From contig NZ_QNTQ01000010.1 of the NCBI RefSeq assembly GCF_003298775.1, positions 62,001 through 126,000 of the forward strand: a DNA stretch of 64,000 nucleotides, written 5' to 3'. The stretch's first letter is position 1; each line of letters starts with the position of its first letter. The stretch is from Rhodosalinus halophilus. Its GTDB lineage: Bacteria > Pseudomonadota > Alphaproteobacteria > Rhodobacterales > Rhodobacteraceae. The position numbers and the translations under genes are program-made. The notes under the pieces were generated by a model. It was not told the origin of the DNA. It made no database searches and was given only the letters and a program-made list of their open reading frames with translations. Positions 46,561-54,985 of this stretch are shown one piece after another.

Positions 46561-46903
46561 GGCCGGCGCCGTGCTCGGCGCGCTCGACCGACTTCTGGAG
46601 GAGGAGCGCGCATTGCTGCGGGCCGGCCGGTTGGACGCCCTGTCCGATCTGTCGGTCCGCAAGGAGACGCTCATGGAGCGGCTGACCGAGGTCGGCGTGC
46701 CGCCGGAGTCGCGCGAGTCGCTCGCCGGGCGCATCGCCCGCAATCAGGCGCTGCTCGACGGGGCGCTCGCCGGGCTGCGCCAGGTATCGGAGCGGCTCGG
46801 CGCCGTTCGCGAACTGCGCCGCGGCCTTGAGACCTACGACCGCGAGGGGCGCCGCACCGCCATGGCGCAACCTGGCGGCGTGCACATGGAAAGGCGTGCG
46901 TGA
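46553..46903 (+). CDS. FlgN-like flagellar export chaperone
   Basis: A 116-residue helical protein (VLGALDRLLEEERALLRAGRLDALSDLSVRKETLMERL) with the pattern of FlgN, the cytoplasmic chaperone of hook-filament junction proteins FlgK and FlgL. The ATG overlaps the end of the rod-binding protein gene. Identification rests on helical pattern, size and position between flagellar genes, so it is less certain than its neighbours. Confidence 0.65.
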   Translation: MSEAGAVLGALDRLLEEERALLRAGRLDALSDLSVRKETLMERLTEVGVPPESRESLAGRIARNQALLDGALAGLRQVSERLGAVRELRRGLETYDREGRRTAMAQPGGVHMERRA

Positions 46904-46941
46904 ACATTTTCGGAAAAGCCTCGGTATCCAGCCTGGCGCGC

Positions 46942-46956
46942 TTAGCACTCGGTTAG
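46942..46956. promoter_or_regulatory. Candidate CtrA-type site upstream of flagellin
   Basis: TTAG-N7-TTAG (46942-46945 and 46953-46956) resembles the CtrA consensus TTAA-N7-TTAA, with one mismatch per half-site at the exact 7-base spacing. It lies about 150 bases upstream of the flagellin start, in the 204-base gap after the FlgN-like gene. CtrA control of flagellar genes is established for alphaproteobacteria; binding here is not shown. Confidence 0.35.
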
Positions 46957-47107
46957 TAACTGCCTGCCAGTCTGCCACGGCATCCCGCGGGATGGCGTGG
47001 CGGAGCGCATCCGCCACATCGGTCAGAACGACTGCGCGAAAGCCCGGGCCCGCCCGGGCCGACAGTTCAGGCGAAATGCGCCACCCAAAGAAGGATCCGA
47101 GAAAACC

Positions 47108-48637
47108 ATGTCCAGCATTCTGACCAACAACAGCGCCATGGTCGCGCTGCAGACCCTCAAGTCGATCAACGGCAACCTTGCGAAGACGCAGGGCGAAATC
47201 TCGACAGGCAAGTCCGTCGCCTCGGCCAGCGACAACGCTGCGGTCTGGTCGATCTCCAAGCTGATGGAAGCCGACGTCGAGGGTTTCAAGGCGATCTCGG
47301 ACAGCCTCGCGCTGGGCGAATCGACCCTCGCCGTGGGCAAGCAGGCCGCCGAGACCACCACCGATCTGCTCACCCAGATCAAGGGCAAGGTCGTCGCTGC
47401 ACAGGAAGAAAACGTCGATCGACAGAAGATCCAGACGGACATCGAGGCGCTGACCAATCAGATCAGCTCGGTCGTGGGCGCGGCGCAGTTCAACGGCAAG
47501 AACCTCGTCAACAACTCCGACGAGACGAGCATCCTGTCCTCGCTCGACCGCGCCTCCGACGGCAGCGTCCAGAGCAGCTCGATCAGCTTCAATGGTCAGA
47601 ACCTGACGCAGACCGCCGGCTCGCTGGGCACCGGCACGGGACTCACAGACCTTTCGTCCAACGTGACTGCCTCCTCGACCACCCTGTCGAGCACCGCCGT
47701 GCGTGACGACGGAGCGGGCACCAACGCCGACATCGCGCTGACCGGCGACTTCAGCGGCGATTCGCTGTCCTTCGACATCGGCGGAACGACGGTGAACTTC
47801 GCCGCCGGCGACCTCAGCGCGACCGCAGCCACGGCCGCCGGGCAGATCGCCGACGCGATCAACGCCGCGCAGATCGAGGGCATCTCGGTGACCAACAACG
47901 CCGGCACGCTCGAATTCGCCTCCACCCGGGCGTTCGAGCAGACGACCGTGAACGTCACGCAGGGCGGCGCCGCGGCCGGCACGCTCGGCGCCACGACGGT
48001 GACGCTGGATCAACGCGCCGAGAGCTTCACCTTCTCGGCGGTCAACGTGAACGCAGGAGACGGCTATCAGCTCTCGCTCGCCAACGCCGGCATCAACGCG
48101 ACCTATGTGGCCAGCGCGGGCGACACGATGGAAGACGTGGCGAAGGGCCTGAAGATTGCCGTCGACTCGGCCAACAACGGCGACATCACGACCAATGTGG
48201 CCTACGACGAGACCACGAACCAGTACACGCTGGAGATCGACAACGCCAACGCGACCGACGACACCGTCACCATCACGGCCAACGACGACGCGAACGACAA
48301 CGCGGTCGCCTCGGGCCGCCTTGCCGGCCTCGAGGGCTTCGACGTGACCACCAAGTCGGGTGCGGAGGCCGCGCTCGCCAACGTCGAGACGCTGATCCAG
48401 CGATCGGTGGACGCGGCCGCGGAATTCGGATCGGTCCAGGGGCGCATCGAGACCCAGACCGATTTCGTCAGCAAGCTGACGGACTCGCTGAAATCCGGCA
48501 TCGGCTCGCTCGTCGACGCCGACATGGAGGAGACCTCGGCGCGACTGCAGGCGCTCCAGGTTCAGCAGCAGCTGGCGACCCAGTCCCTGTCGATCGCCAA
48601 CCAGGCGCCGCAGCAGCTTCTCGCCCTCTTCCGTTAA
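47108..48637 (+). CDS. fliC: Flagellin
   Basis: A 509-residue filament protein. The conserved N-terminal D0/D1 part is MSSILTNNSAMVALQTLKSIN with GKSVASASDNAAVWSISKLM; the C-terminal part has VQGRIETQTDFVSKLTDSLKSGIGSLVDADM and ends QAPQQLLALFR. The middle (about residues 170-410) is a threonine/asparagine-rich variable region exposed on the filament. It is longer than the short alphaproteobacterial flagellins, owing to this insertion. The ATG at 47108 begins the classical N-terminus. FlaF and FlbT genes follow. Confidence 0.95.
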   Translation: MSSILTNNSAMVALQTLKSINGNLAKTQGEISTGKSVASASDNAAVWSISKLMEADVEGFKAISDSLALGESTLAVGKQAAETTTDLLTQIKGKVVAAQEENVDRQKIQTDIEALTNQISSVVGAAQFNGKNLVNNSDETSILSSLDRASDGSVQSSSISFNGQNLTQTAGSLGTGTGLTDLSSNVTASSTTLSSTAVRDDGAGTNADIALTGDFSGDSLSFDIGGTTVNFAAGDLSATAATAAGQIADAINAAQIEGISVTNNAGTLEFASTRAFEQTTVNVTQGGAAAGTLGATTVTLDQRAESFTFSAVNVNAGDGYQLSLANAGINATYVASAGDTMEDVAKGLKIAVDSANNGDITTNVAYDETTNQYTLEIDNANATDDTVTITANDDANDNAVASGRLAGLEGFDVTTKSGAEAALANVETLIQRSVDAAAEFGSVQGRIETQTDFVSKLTDSLKSGIGSLVDADMEETSARLQALQVQQQLATQSLSIANQAPQQLLALFR

Positions 48638-48646
48638 GGGCGGCAC

Positions 48647-48677
48647 GCCGGCCCGGGGCATTGCACCCCGGGCCGGC
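48647..48677 (+). terminator. Strong hairpin downstream of flagellin
   Basis: A perfect 12-bp GC-only stem (GCCGGCCCGGGG pairing with CCCCGGGCCGGC) with a 7-base loop, beginning 9 bases after the flagellin stop. No T run follows, so it may be a Rho-assisted or partial terminator or an mRNA-stabilising 3' structure that sets flagellin apart from flaF-flbT. Confidence 0.6.
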
Positions 48678-48717
48678 GATCCGCGCCCGATCGTGACAGC
48701 AGACGGAGAGCCGCGCC

Positions 48718-49095
48718 GTGAACGCCACCAGTCTCGCCATGCGCGCCTATGCGCAGACCACCACCGCCACGCATACGCCGCGCGGCACGGAATATCAGGT
48801 GATCGCCCGCGTCACCCACCGCATGAAGGCCGCTGCACAGCAGGGCAGCGCAGGCTTCGCCGCGCTTGCGAGCGCCATCGCCGACAACCGCCGTCTATGG
48901 ACGGCGCTCGCCGTCGACGCCGCGGGCGCCGGCAATGCGCTTCCCGACGACGTGCGCGCACGCATCGTCTTTCTCGCGGAATTCACGCACCTCCACAGCC
49001 GCAAGGTGTTGACCGGCGCAGCCTCGCCCGCACCCCTGCTCGAAGTGAACGCGGCGATCCTCCGCGGACTGCGCCAGACCGCGGGGGCCGCATGA
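48718..49095 (+). CDS. flaF: Flagellar biosynthesis regulator FlaF
   Basis: A 125-residue protein of the FlaF family: MRAYAQTTTATHTPRGTEYQVIARVTHRMKAA at the N-terminus and NRRLWTALAVDAA in the middle. FlaF is needed for flagellin secretion and regulation in Caulobacter and relatives, acting with FlbT. It starts with a GTG preceded by GGAGAG and overlaps flbT by 4 bases (ATGA). Confidence 0.92.
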   Translation: MNATSLAMRAYAQTTTATHTPRGTEYQVIARVTHRMKAAAQQGSAGFAALASAIADNRRLWTALAVDAAGAGNALPDDVRARIVFLAEFTHLHSRKVLTGAASPAPLLEVNAAILRGLRQTAGAA

Positions 49096-49496
49096 GCGGC
49101 CTCGTCCTCAAGCTCGGCCCGCGAGAGCGCATCCTGATCAACGGGGCGGTGATAGAGAACGGCGAGCGCCGGGCGCGGCTGTCGATCGTCACACCGGGCG
49201 CCCATATCCTGCGCCTTCGCGACGCGATCCACCCCGATGAGGCGACGACGCCGGTGCGGCGCGTCTGCTACGCCGTGCAACTGGTTCTCACGGGCGACGC
49301 CGATCCGGAGGAGATGCGGCTCCAGCTGCTACGGCGCATCGAGGAGCTGAGCCGGGCGCTGACCGACCATGACAGCCGGCGCCATCTCGACCTCGCGACC
49401 AGCGAACTGCTGTCAGGGCGCTTCTATCAATGCCTCAAGGCATTGCGGGCGCTCATACCCCGCGAGGACCGGCTGCTCGCCGCGCGCCGGCCATGA
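49092..49496 (+). CDS. flbT: Flagellar biosynthesis repressor FlbT
   Basis: A 134-residue protein with the FlbT signature MSGLVLKLGPRERILINGAVIENG and the later GRFYQCLKALRALIPRE. In Caulobacter FlbT binds the 5' region of flagellin mRNA and couples its translation to hook completion. It overlaps flaF upstream and the DUF1217 gene downstream, each by 4 bases, so the three are translationally coupled. Confidence 0.92.
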   Translation: MSGLVLKLGPRERILINGAVIENGERRARLSIVTPGAHILRLRDAIHPDEATTPVRRVCYAVQLVLTGDADPEEMRLQLLRRIEELSRALTDHDSRRHLDLATSELLSGRFYQCLKALRALIPREDRLLAARRP

Positions 49497-50308
49497 GCTT
49501 TCAGCCCGTTCTGCCGCTCGGCGGTCTTGCAGGTTGGCGTTTCCTGCAACGCACGATGCCTGCACAGCAATCCGCCCTCAACGACAGCCCCCCGATCGCG
49601 CGGAATGCAGAGCACTTCCGCGCGCGGATCGGCGAGATCGCGACGCCCGCGGAGCTGGTCGAGGACCGGCGGCTGCTAACCGTGGCGCTGGGCGCCTTCG
49701 GGCTGCAGGAAGACATCGACAACCGATTCTTCATCCGCAGAATCCTCGAGGAAGGGACCGCGCGCAACGATGCGCTGGCCAATCGCCTCGCCGACAAGCG
49801 TTACGCCGTCTTCGCGCGCGCCTTCGCCTTCGACGCCCCCCAAGGTCCGGCGACGCGAGCGCCGGGGTTCGCCGATGACATCGTCGCGCGCTTCGAGCGC
49901 CAGAGCTTCGAGGTCGCTATCGGCCGGCGCGACGAAGACATGCGTCTCGCCCTCTTCGCAGACCGGGAACTCCGGGCGCTGGCCCGCGCTGACAGCACCC
50001 CGCGCACCAAGTGGTTTCGCGTGATGGGCACGCCGCCGCTGCGCGCCGTAGTCGAGACCGCGCTCGGGCTTCCCAAAAGCTTCGGGCAGCAGGATCTGGA
50101 CCGACAGCTGGAGACGTTTCGCGACCGTAGCGCGCGTCTTTTCGGGAGTCCGGACATTGCGGCCTTCGCCGATCCGGAGGTGCGGGAGCGGGTGATCCGC
50201 CAGTTCCTGCTGCAAAGCGAAATCGGGCGCGTGCCCGCCACCACGCCGGGTGCCACGGCGCTTGCGCTCCTTGAAAGCGCCGCTTCGGCGGGCCGGTCCG
50301 GGGTTTGA
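49493..50308 (+). CDS. DUF1217 family flagellar-cluster protein
   Basis: A 271-residue cytoplasmic-looking protein matching the DUF1217 pattern seen in alphaproteobacterial flagellar loci: EHFRARIGEIATPAELVEDRRLLTVALGAFGLQEDIDNRFFIRRILEEG, with a second similar half (GTPPLRAVVETALGLPKSFGQQDLDRQLE). This suggests an internal duplication. Its role is not established; context indicates flagellar assembly. It overlaps flbT by 4 bases and converges with fliI. Confidence 0.8.
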   Translation: MSFQPVLPLGGLAGWRFLQRTMPAQQSALNDSPPIARNAEHFRARIGEIATPAELVEDRRLLTVALGAFGLQEDIDNRFFIRRILEEGTARNDALANRLADKRYAVFARAFAFDAPQGPATRAPGFADDIVARFERQSFEVAIGRRDEDMRLALFADRELRALARADSTPRTKWFRVMGTPPLRAVVETALGLPKSFGQQDLDRQLETFRDRSARLFGSPDIAAFADPEVRERVIRQFLLQSEIGRVPATTPGATALALLESAASAGRSGV

Positions 50309-50641
50309 AGCGAGGCGTGTCGCAAGATCGCAGCGCGTCGGAAACGGCGCGAAGGCCAACGGCGCCGCGCGCGTCCCAAGCCCGGCTCTGTCCCGCAAGG
50401 TGTTCCTCTGCCTGACAACGCCAAGCAGGCCATCACGAAGCTGGGCGCGCCTCGGGCGGATACCCCTTGCGCGCGCTCTGGCAAGGCAGAGCACGGTACG
50501 CCACTCTTCGCCGCGCGAGCGTGGCTGGACACAGGGCGGCGACCCGCCAACAAGACTGCCGGGGCGCGACACGATCTGTCGCTGCCAGCCCAGGCGGCAA
50601 CGAACCGGCCGGGCACCGACTTGGACCACCGCCGCCGCCTG
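50309..50641. other. Convergent intergenic region (333 bp), nothing recognised
   Basis: The stretch lies between the converging DUF1217 protein and fliI genes. The frames across it give arginine/proline-rich translations without motifs. I saw no clear terminator hairpin with a T tract, no RNA gene and no repeat. Confidence 0.4.
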
Positions 50642-52027
50642 CTATCCGGCCAGGCGGCGGGGCGCCTCTGGCCCTGCGGCGGTTCGCGGCGCGGCCCGCC
50701 CCGACGCCTCGGCCCGGCGCAGGATCAGCTGCAGCCGCCGGAAGCTCTGCTCCACGCTTTGGCTTTCCGGTTCGGCGAGAAAGCTCTCTATCTCCGGCCA
50801 GACACGCATGGCCTGATCGACGTCAGCATCGTTCCCCTCCGCATAGAGCCCGGCACGAATCATCGTTTCGGCCCCCTCGCGCGCCGCCACGAGCGCCCGC
50901 AGCCGCAGGATGGCGGCATTCTCCTCCGCGCTGGCAGCCGCAGGCAGGCTGCGCGAGACCGATCGGGTAAGATCCACGGCAGGAAAGCGCCCTCGCTCCG
51001 CGATCGCGCGGTCGAGCACGACGTGCCCGTCGAGCACACCGCGAAGAACGTCGGCCACCGGCTCGTCCATGTCGGAACCCGCCACCAGAACGGAGAAGAT
51101 CGCGGTGATGTCGCCAGCCTCGCCCGCGCCGGGGCCGGCGCGCTCGGCGAGCGCCATGACCGACTGCCCCAGCGAAGGCGGATAGCCCCGCAGCGCGGGC
51201 AGTTCGCCGGCAGCTGCGGCAACCTCGCGGTGGGCTTCGGCGAAGCGCGTCACCGAATCGGCCAGGAGCAGCACGTGCCGGCCTGCATCCCGGAAGTGTT
51301 CGGCCACAGCCATCGCCGTCCAGGCGCAGCGCCGCCGCAGAAGCGGCGAACGGTCCGACGTGGCGGCGACCACCACGCTGCGCGACATGCCCTCGGGCCC
51401 GAGGCCGCGCTCGACGAAGTCGCGCAACTCGCGCCCGCGTTCGCCGATGAGTGCCAGCACGACGACATCCGCCTCCATCGCACGGGCGAAATGCGCGAGC
51501 AGGCTCGACTTGCCCACGCCGGAGCCCGCGAAGAGGCCCAGGCGTTGACCGCGCACCACGGGCAGCGCCGTGTTGAAGAGCGCGAGGCCCGTCTCCAACC
51601 GCCGCCCGAAGCCGCGACGGCGGGCCGGATCGGGCGGATCACACCGCAAAGCGCGCGGCTGCGACCCCGGCAGAAGCGGCGCGCCGTCGAGCGGCCGGCC
51701 GAAGGGGTCGATCACGCGGCCAAGCCAGCCGTCGCACGGCGCGATCCCGGGCGCGCGCACGAGCGCGACGGGATCGCCCAGAGAGACGCCCTGCGCCTCG
51801 CCCTCCGGCAGCATGACGGCCTCCGATTCGGCGAGGCGCAGAACCTCGCCCGCGAGCCGGCCGCCGTCGCGGCGGCGCAGTTCGAGCCGGTCGCCAATGC
51901 GGGCAGATTGGCCGAGGCCCCGCACGCGCAGGAGCGCGCCGTCGACCGCAGCCACCCGCCCGAGCGCGCGCACTGCGCCCAGGCCGGCCAACGCGGCGCC
52001 GAGCTCTTCCAGACGCCTGTCTTTCAT
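50642..52027 (-). CDS. fliI: Flagellum-specific ATPase FliI
   Basis: A 461-residue AAA-type ATPase of the flagellar type III export apparatus. It has an F1-like N-terminal barrel, Walker A GLFAGSGVGKSSLLAHFAR, the ADVVVLALIGERGRELRDFV segment and Walker B HVLLLADSVTRFAEAHREV. The family energises substrate release and unfolding at the export gate with FliH and FliJ. It is divergent from flgB across an 86-base promoter region. Confidence 0.94.
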   Translation of the reverse strand: MKDRRLEELGAALAGLGAVRALGRVAAVDGALLRVRGLGQSARIGDRLELRRRDGGRLAGEVLRLAESEAVMLPEGEAQGVSLGDPVALVRAPGIAPCDGWLGRVIDPFGRPLDGAPLLPGSQPRALRCDPPDPARRRGFGRRLETGLALFNTALPVVRGQRLGLFAGSGVGKSSLLAHFARAMEADVVVLALIGERGRELRDFVERGLGPEGMSRSVVVAATSDRSPLLRRRCAWTAMAVAEHFRDAGRHVLLLADSVTRFAEAHREVAAAAGELPALRGYPPSLGQSVMALAERAGPGAGEAGDITAIFSVLVAGSDMDEPVADVLRGVLDGHVVLDRAIAERGRFPAVDLTRSVSRSLPAAASAEENAAILRLRALVAAREGAETMIRAGLYAEGNDADVDQAMRVWPEIESFLAEPESQSVEQSFRRLQLILRRAEASGRAAPRTAAGPEAPRRLAG

Positions 52028-52075
52028 ACCGCCGCTCCCCTGTTGTTCCGGGAACGGTTTCTAAAGGAATCGCAG

Positions 52076-52090
52076 TTAAGCCTTGATTGA
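52076..52090. promoter_or_regulatory. Candidate CtrA-type site between fliI and flgB
   Basis: TTAA-N7-TTGA (52076-52079 and 52087-52090) matches the CtrA consensus TTAA-N7-TTAA with a single mismatch and exact spacing. It lies between the divergent fliI and flgB operons, 24 bases before the flgB start and 49 from fliI, so it could act on either. Binding is inferred. Confidence 0.45.
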
Positions 52091-52113
52091 ACGCGATCGA
52101 GGGAGAAGCCCCG

Positions 52114-52503
52114 ATGTTCGACAGGCTGAACGTCTTCCGCACGGCGGAAATGATGGCGGTGCACGCCGGCACGCGGCATGCGGTCGTCGCGCGCAACATG
52201 GCGCATGCCGACACCCCGGGCTACCGGCCCGCCGATCTCGCGCCCTTCCGCGAGATGGCGGCGCGCCACGCGCCCGCCGCCACCACCCTGCGCGCAACGC
52301 GCCCGGGCCACATCGGCGCCGCGACCACTGGCTTCGCCACGCCCGAGCCACGCCGTGACGTGGTCACGGACCCCAACGGAAACGGCGTCTCGCTCGAGTA
52401 CGAAATGCTCAAGTCCGTCGAGGCCAAGCGGCAGCATGACCGCGCGCTGACGATTTATCGCAGCGCGCTGGAAATCATGCGCCAGAGCCTCGGGCGCCGC
52501 TGA
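52114..52503 (+). CDS. flgB: Flagellar basal-body rod protein FlgB
   Basis: A 129-residue proximal-rod subunit. The N-terminal rod motif is MMAVHAGTRHAVVARNMAHADTPGYRPAD; the C-terminus EYEMLKSVEAKRQHDRALTIYRSALEIMRQSLGR is typical. The ATG at 52114 is preceded by GGGAGAAG. First gene of the flgB-flgC-fliE-fliQ-flgF-flgG-flgA-flgH-fliL operon. Confidence 0.93.
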   Translation: MFDRLNVFRTAEMMAVHAGTRHAVVARNMAHADTPGYRPADLAPFREMAARHAPAATTLRATRPGHIGAATTGFATPEPRRDVVTDPNGNGVSLEYEMLKSVEAKRQHDRALTIYRSALEIMRQSLGRR

Positions 52504-52516
52504 GAGGGGTTCTGCC

Positions 52517-52900
52517 ATGACCGATTTCTCCGATTCCCTTCGCCTGTCCGTGAGCGCCATGCGCGCGCAGGCGACGCGCCTGCGGCTGGTGTCCGAAAAC
52601 ATCGCGAATGCCGACACGCCGGGCTATCGCCGCAAGACCGTGAGCTTCACGCAGATGGCCGGCGCGAGCGGCGAGGTGCAGACCGGACGCGTCAACCTGG
52701 ACCGCTCCGAACTCACGCGCATCCACGACCCCGCGCATCCCCTCGCCGACGAGAGCGGCCACTACGCCGGATCCAACGTCGATCTCATCGTCGAGATCGC
52801 CGATTCACGCGAAGCGCAGCGCAGTTACGAAGCCAATCTGAAGCTCTTCGACCAGGCGCGGCAGATGTCTTCGGCCCTGCGCGAACTTCTGCGCCGATAG
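52517..52900 (+). CDS. flgC: Flagellar basal-body rod protein FlgC
   Basis: A 127-residue rod subunit: LSVSAMRAQATRLRLVSENIANADTPGYRRKTV at the N-terminus, VDLIVEIADSREAQRSYEANLKLFDQARQM at the C-terminus, both standard for FlgC. A Shine-Dalgarno (GAGAGGGG) lies in the 13-base gap after flgB. Confidence 0.95.
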   Translation: MTDFSDSLRLSVSAMRAQATRLRLVSENIANADTPGYRRKTVSFTQMAGASGEVQTGRVNLDRSELTRIHDPAHPLADESGHYAGSNVDLIVEIADSREAQRSYEANLKLFDQARQMSSALRELLRR

Positions 52901-52912
52901 AGGAGAACCCCT

Positions 52913-53206
52913 ATGATCGATGTCCGCACAGCCCTCGCCGCGCGCGAGTACGCCGCCCTTCGCCCCGCCACGGAGCCCGATCCGGCGCAGGCCGGCGCAG
53001 GGGCCTCGCTGCGCGCGGCGACGGAAGACTTCGCGGCGACCCTCCGCAAGGGCGAAGAGGCGGCGATGGCCTCCATGACCGGTGACGCCGACCCGCATGC
53101 GCTTGTGATGGCGCTCGCGCAGTCCGAACTCGCGGTGCAGACGGTGGTCAGCGTCCGCGACAAGGTCGTCGAGGCCTACCAGGAGATCCTGAGGATGCCC
53201 GTCTGA
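52913..53206 (+). CDS. fliE: Flagellar hook-basal body complex protein FliE
   Basis: A 97-residue MS ring-rod junction protein. The conserved C-terminal block is HALVMALAQSELAVQTVVSVRDKVVEAYQEILRMPV. It joins the rod to the export gate and MS ring. It is 12 bases after flgC and overlaps fliQ by one base (TGATG). Confidence 0.93.
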   Translation: MIDVRTALAAREYAALRPATEPDPAQAGAGASLRAATEDFAATLRKGEEAAMASMTGDADPHALVMALAQSELAVQTVVSVRDKVVEAYQEILRMPV

Positions 53207-53475
53207 TGCAGAGCGACGCGATCTTCTTCGACACGCTGCGGCAGGGGCTCTGGATCGCCGTGATCATCTCGGCGCCGGTCCTGACCGCGGCGCTTCTCGC
53301 CGGCGTCACGATCGGCCTGTTCCAGGCGCTGACCTCGATCCAGGAGATGACGCTCACCTTCGTGCCCAAGCTCGTGGCGATCGTCGGCGTCTTCTGGGTC
53401 TCGATGAGCTTCATGACCCAGACGCTGGTCTCCTTCCTGCACGAACGCATCGCGCCGCTGATCGCCGGAGGCTGA
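53206..53475 (+). CDS. fliQ: Flagellar biosynthesis protein FliQ
   Basis: An 89-residue export-gate membrane protein with two hydrophobic helices and the conserved LFQALTSIQEMTLTFVPKLVAI loop. It builds the FliP-FliQ-FliR gate. Placing fliQ directly after fliE, apart from fliP and fliR, is an arrangement seen in several alphaproteobacteria; fliR is at 58139 and fliP is not in the window. Confidence 0.94.
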   Translation: MQSDAIFFDTLRQGLWIAVIISAPVLTAALLAGVTIGLFQALTSIQEMTLTFVPKLVAIVGVFWVSMSFMTQTLVSFLHERIAPLIAGG

Positions 53476-53476
53476 G

Positions 53477-54190
53477 ATGGAACACGCGACCTATGTCACC
53501 CTGGCCCGCCAGTCCGGCCTGATGCGCGAGATGCAGGCGGTGGCGAACAACATCGCCAACATGGCCACCACCGGCTACCGGCAGGAAGGTGTCATCTTCT
53601 CCGAGTTCGTCCGCCGGATCGACGGGGCCGAACCGCTTTCCATGGCCACGGCCAACGTCCGCAACACCAGCTTCGCGCAGGGCGAGATCGGCCAGACCGG
53701 CGCGCCCTTCGACCTCGCCATCGAAGGCGAGGGCTACTTCCTGATCGAGACGCCTGCGGGCGAACGGCTCACCCGGGCGGGCGCCTTTTCACCCAATGCC
53801 GCCGGAGAACTGGCGACGCCCGACGGCCACCGGTTGCTCGACGCGGGCGGCGCGCCGATCTTCGTGCCGCCTGGCGCCGCAGGCGTCACGATCGCGGCCG
53901 ACGGCACGTTGAGCGCCGACGGTCGGCCGCTCGCCCGGATAGGGCTCTGGACGCCGGTCGACCGGACCGACCTGCGCCGCGAGGACGGCGTGATGTTCCG
54001 CGCCGAGTCGGGCGTGCAGCCCGGCGCGCCGGGCCGCATCCTCCAGGGCTACCTCGAGGCCTCCAACGTGGACCCCATAGGCGAGGTCGCCCGGATGGTC
54101 GCCGTGCAGCGGGCCTACGAGATGGGCCAGAGCTTTCTCGAGGCCGAGCACGAGCGGATCCGCAGCGCCCTGAGAACCTTCGTGAAATAG
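53477..54190 (+). CDS. flgF: Flagellar basal-body rod protein FlgF
   Basis: A 237-residue rod protein with N-terminal SGLMREMQAVANNIANMATTGYRQEGVIFSEFV and the C-terminal rod motif YLEASNVDPIGEVARMVAVQRAYEMGQ. The middle FLIETPAGERLTRAGAFSPNAAGEL is the Flg_bbr core. It assembles between the proximal and distal rod. It starts 1 base after the fliQ stop. Confidence 0.93.
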   Translation: MEHATYVTLARQSGLMREMQAVANNIANMATTGYRQEGVIFSEFVRRIDGAEPLSMATANVRNTSFAQGEIGQTGAPFDLAIEGEGYFLIETPAGERLTRAGAFSPNAAGELATPDGHRLLDAGGAPIFVPPGAAGVTIAADGTLSADGRPLARIGLWTPVDRTDLRREDGVMFRAESGVQPGAPGRILQGYLEASNVDPIGEVARMVAVQRAYEMGQSFLEAEHERIRSALRTFVK

Positions 54191-54199
54191 GAGATCGCC

Positions 54200-54985
54200 A
54201 TGCGCGCCCTCAAGATCGCAGCGACCGGCATGAGCGCCCAGCAGATGCGGGTCGAGGTCATCTCGAACAACCTCTCGAACATGTCGACGACGGGCTACAA
54301 TCCCCGGCGGGCGGAGTTCTCGGACCTGCACTATCAGCAGTATGCGCGCGCAGGCACGATCAATGCCGCCGACGGCACGGTGCTGCCCACGGGCGTGCAG
54401 CTCGGCCTCGGGGTGCGCCCCGCCGCGGTCTCGGTCCAACTCGAGCAGGGCGCGCTCTCGGCCACGGGCGGCGATCTCGATGTCGCGATCGAGGGCCGCG
54501 GCTATCTCGAGGTGACCCTGCCTTCAGGTCAGCCCGGCTATACCCGCGACGGCGCCCTGAAGCGCAGCGCGGACGGGCTGATCGTCACCTCCGACGGCTA
54601 CCCCGTTTCGCCGGAGATCGTGATCCCCGCGGATGCGCGCGCCCTCTCCGTCAATGCCGACGGCGAGGTCTACGCCTACTTCGAGGAAGGTGGTGCAGCG
54701 CAGCTTCTCGGGCAGTTCACCCTGGCAGGCTTCACCAATCCGAAGGGTCTGGAGGCCCTTGGCTCGAACCTCTTCGCGGAAACGGAGGCCTCGGGGCCGG
54801 CCCTGCTCGCCGCGCCGGGCGAGGATGGTCTCGGCACCCTGCGGCAGGGCTATCTGGAGGAAAGCTCCGTCGATGCCGTGCGCGAAGTTACCGAATTGAT
54901 CGAGGCGCAGCGCGGCTACGAGCTGAACTCCAAGGTCATATCCGCGGCCGACCAGATGCTCGGCGCGACGGCGCAGGTACGCTGA
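54200..54985 (+). CDS. flgG: Flagellar basal-body rod protein FlgG (distal rod)
   Basis: A 261-residue distal-rod subunit: MRALKIAATGMSAQQMRVEVISNNLSNMSTTGYNPRRAEF at the start and SSVDAVREVTELIEAQRGYELNSKVISAADQM at the end, both diagnostic. Length is normal. A GGAG Shine-Dalgarno lies before the ATG; the stop overlaps the flgA start. Confidence 0.95.
   Translation: MRALKIAATGMSAQQMRVEVISNNLSNMSTTGYNPRRAEFSDLHYQQYARAGTINAADGTVLPTGVQLGLGVRPAAVSVQLEQGALSATGGDLDVAIEGRGYLEVTLPSGQPGYTRDGALKRSADGLIVTSDGYPVSPEIVIPADARALSVNADGEVYAYFEEGGAAQLLGQFTLAGFTNPKGLEALGSNLFAETEASGPALLAAPGEDGLGTLRQGYLEESSVDAVREVTELIEAQRGYELNSKVISAADQMLGATAQVR

Noticed and set aside
46934-46948. Sigma-54 promoter of flagellin (TGGCGCGCTTAGC)
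   Set aside because: The spacing between the GG and GC elements is only 8 bases and the -12 element is poor.
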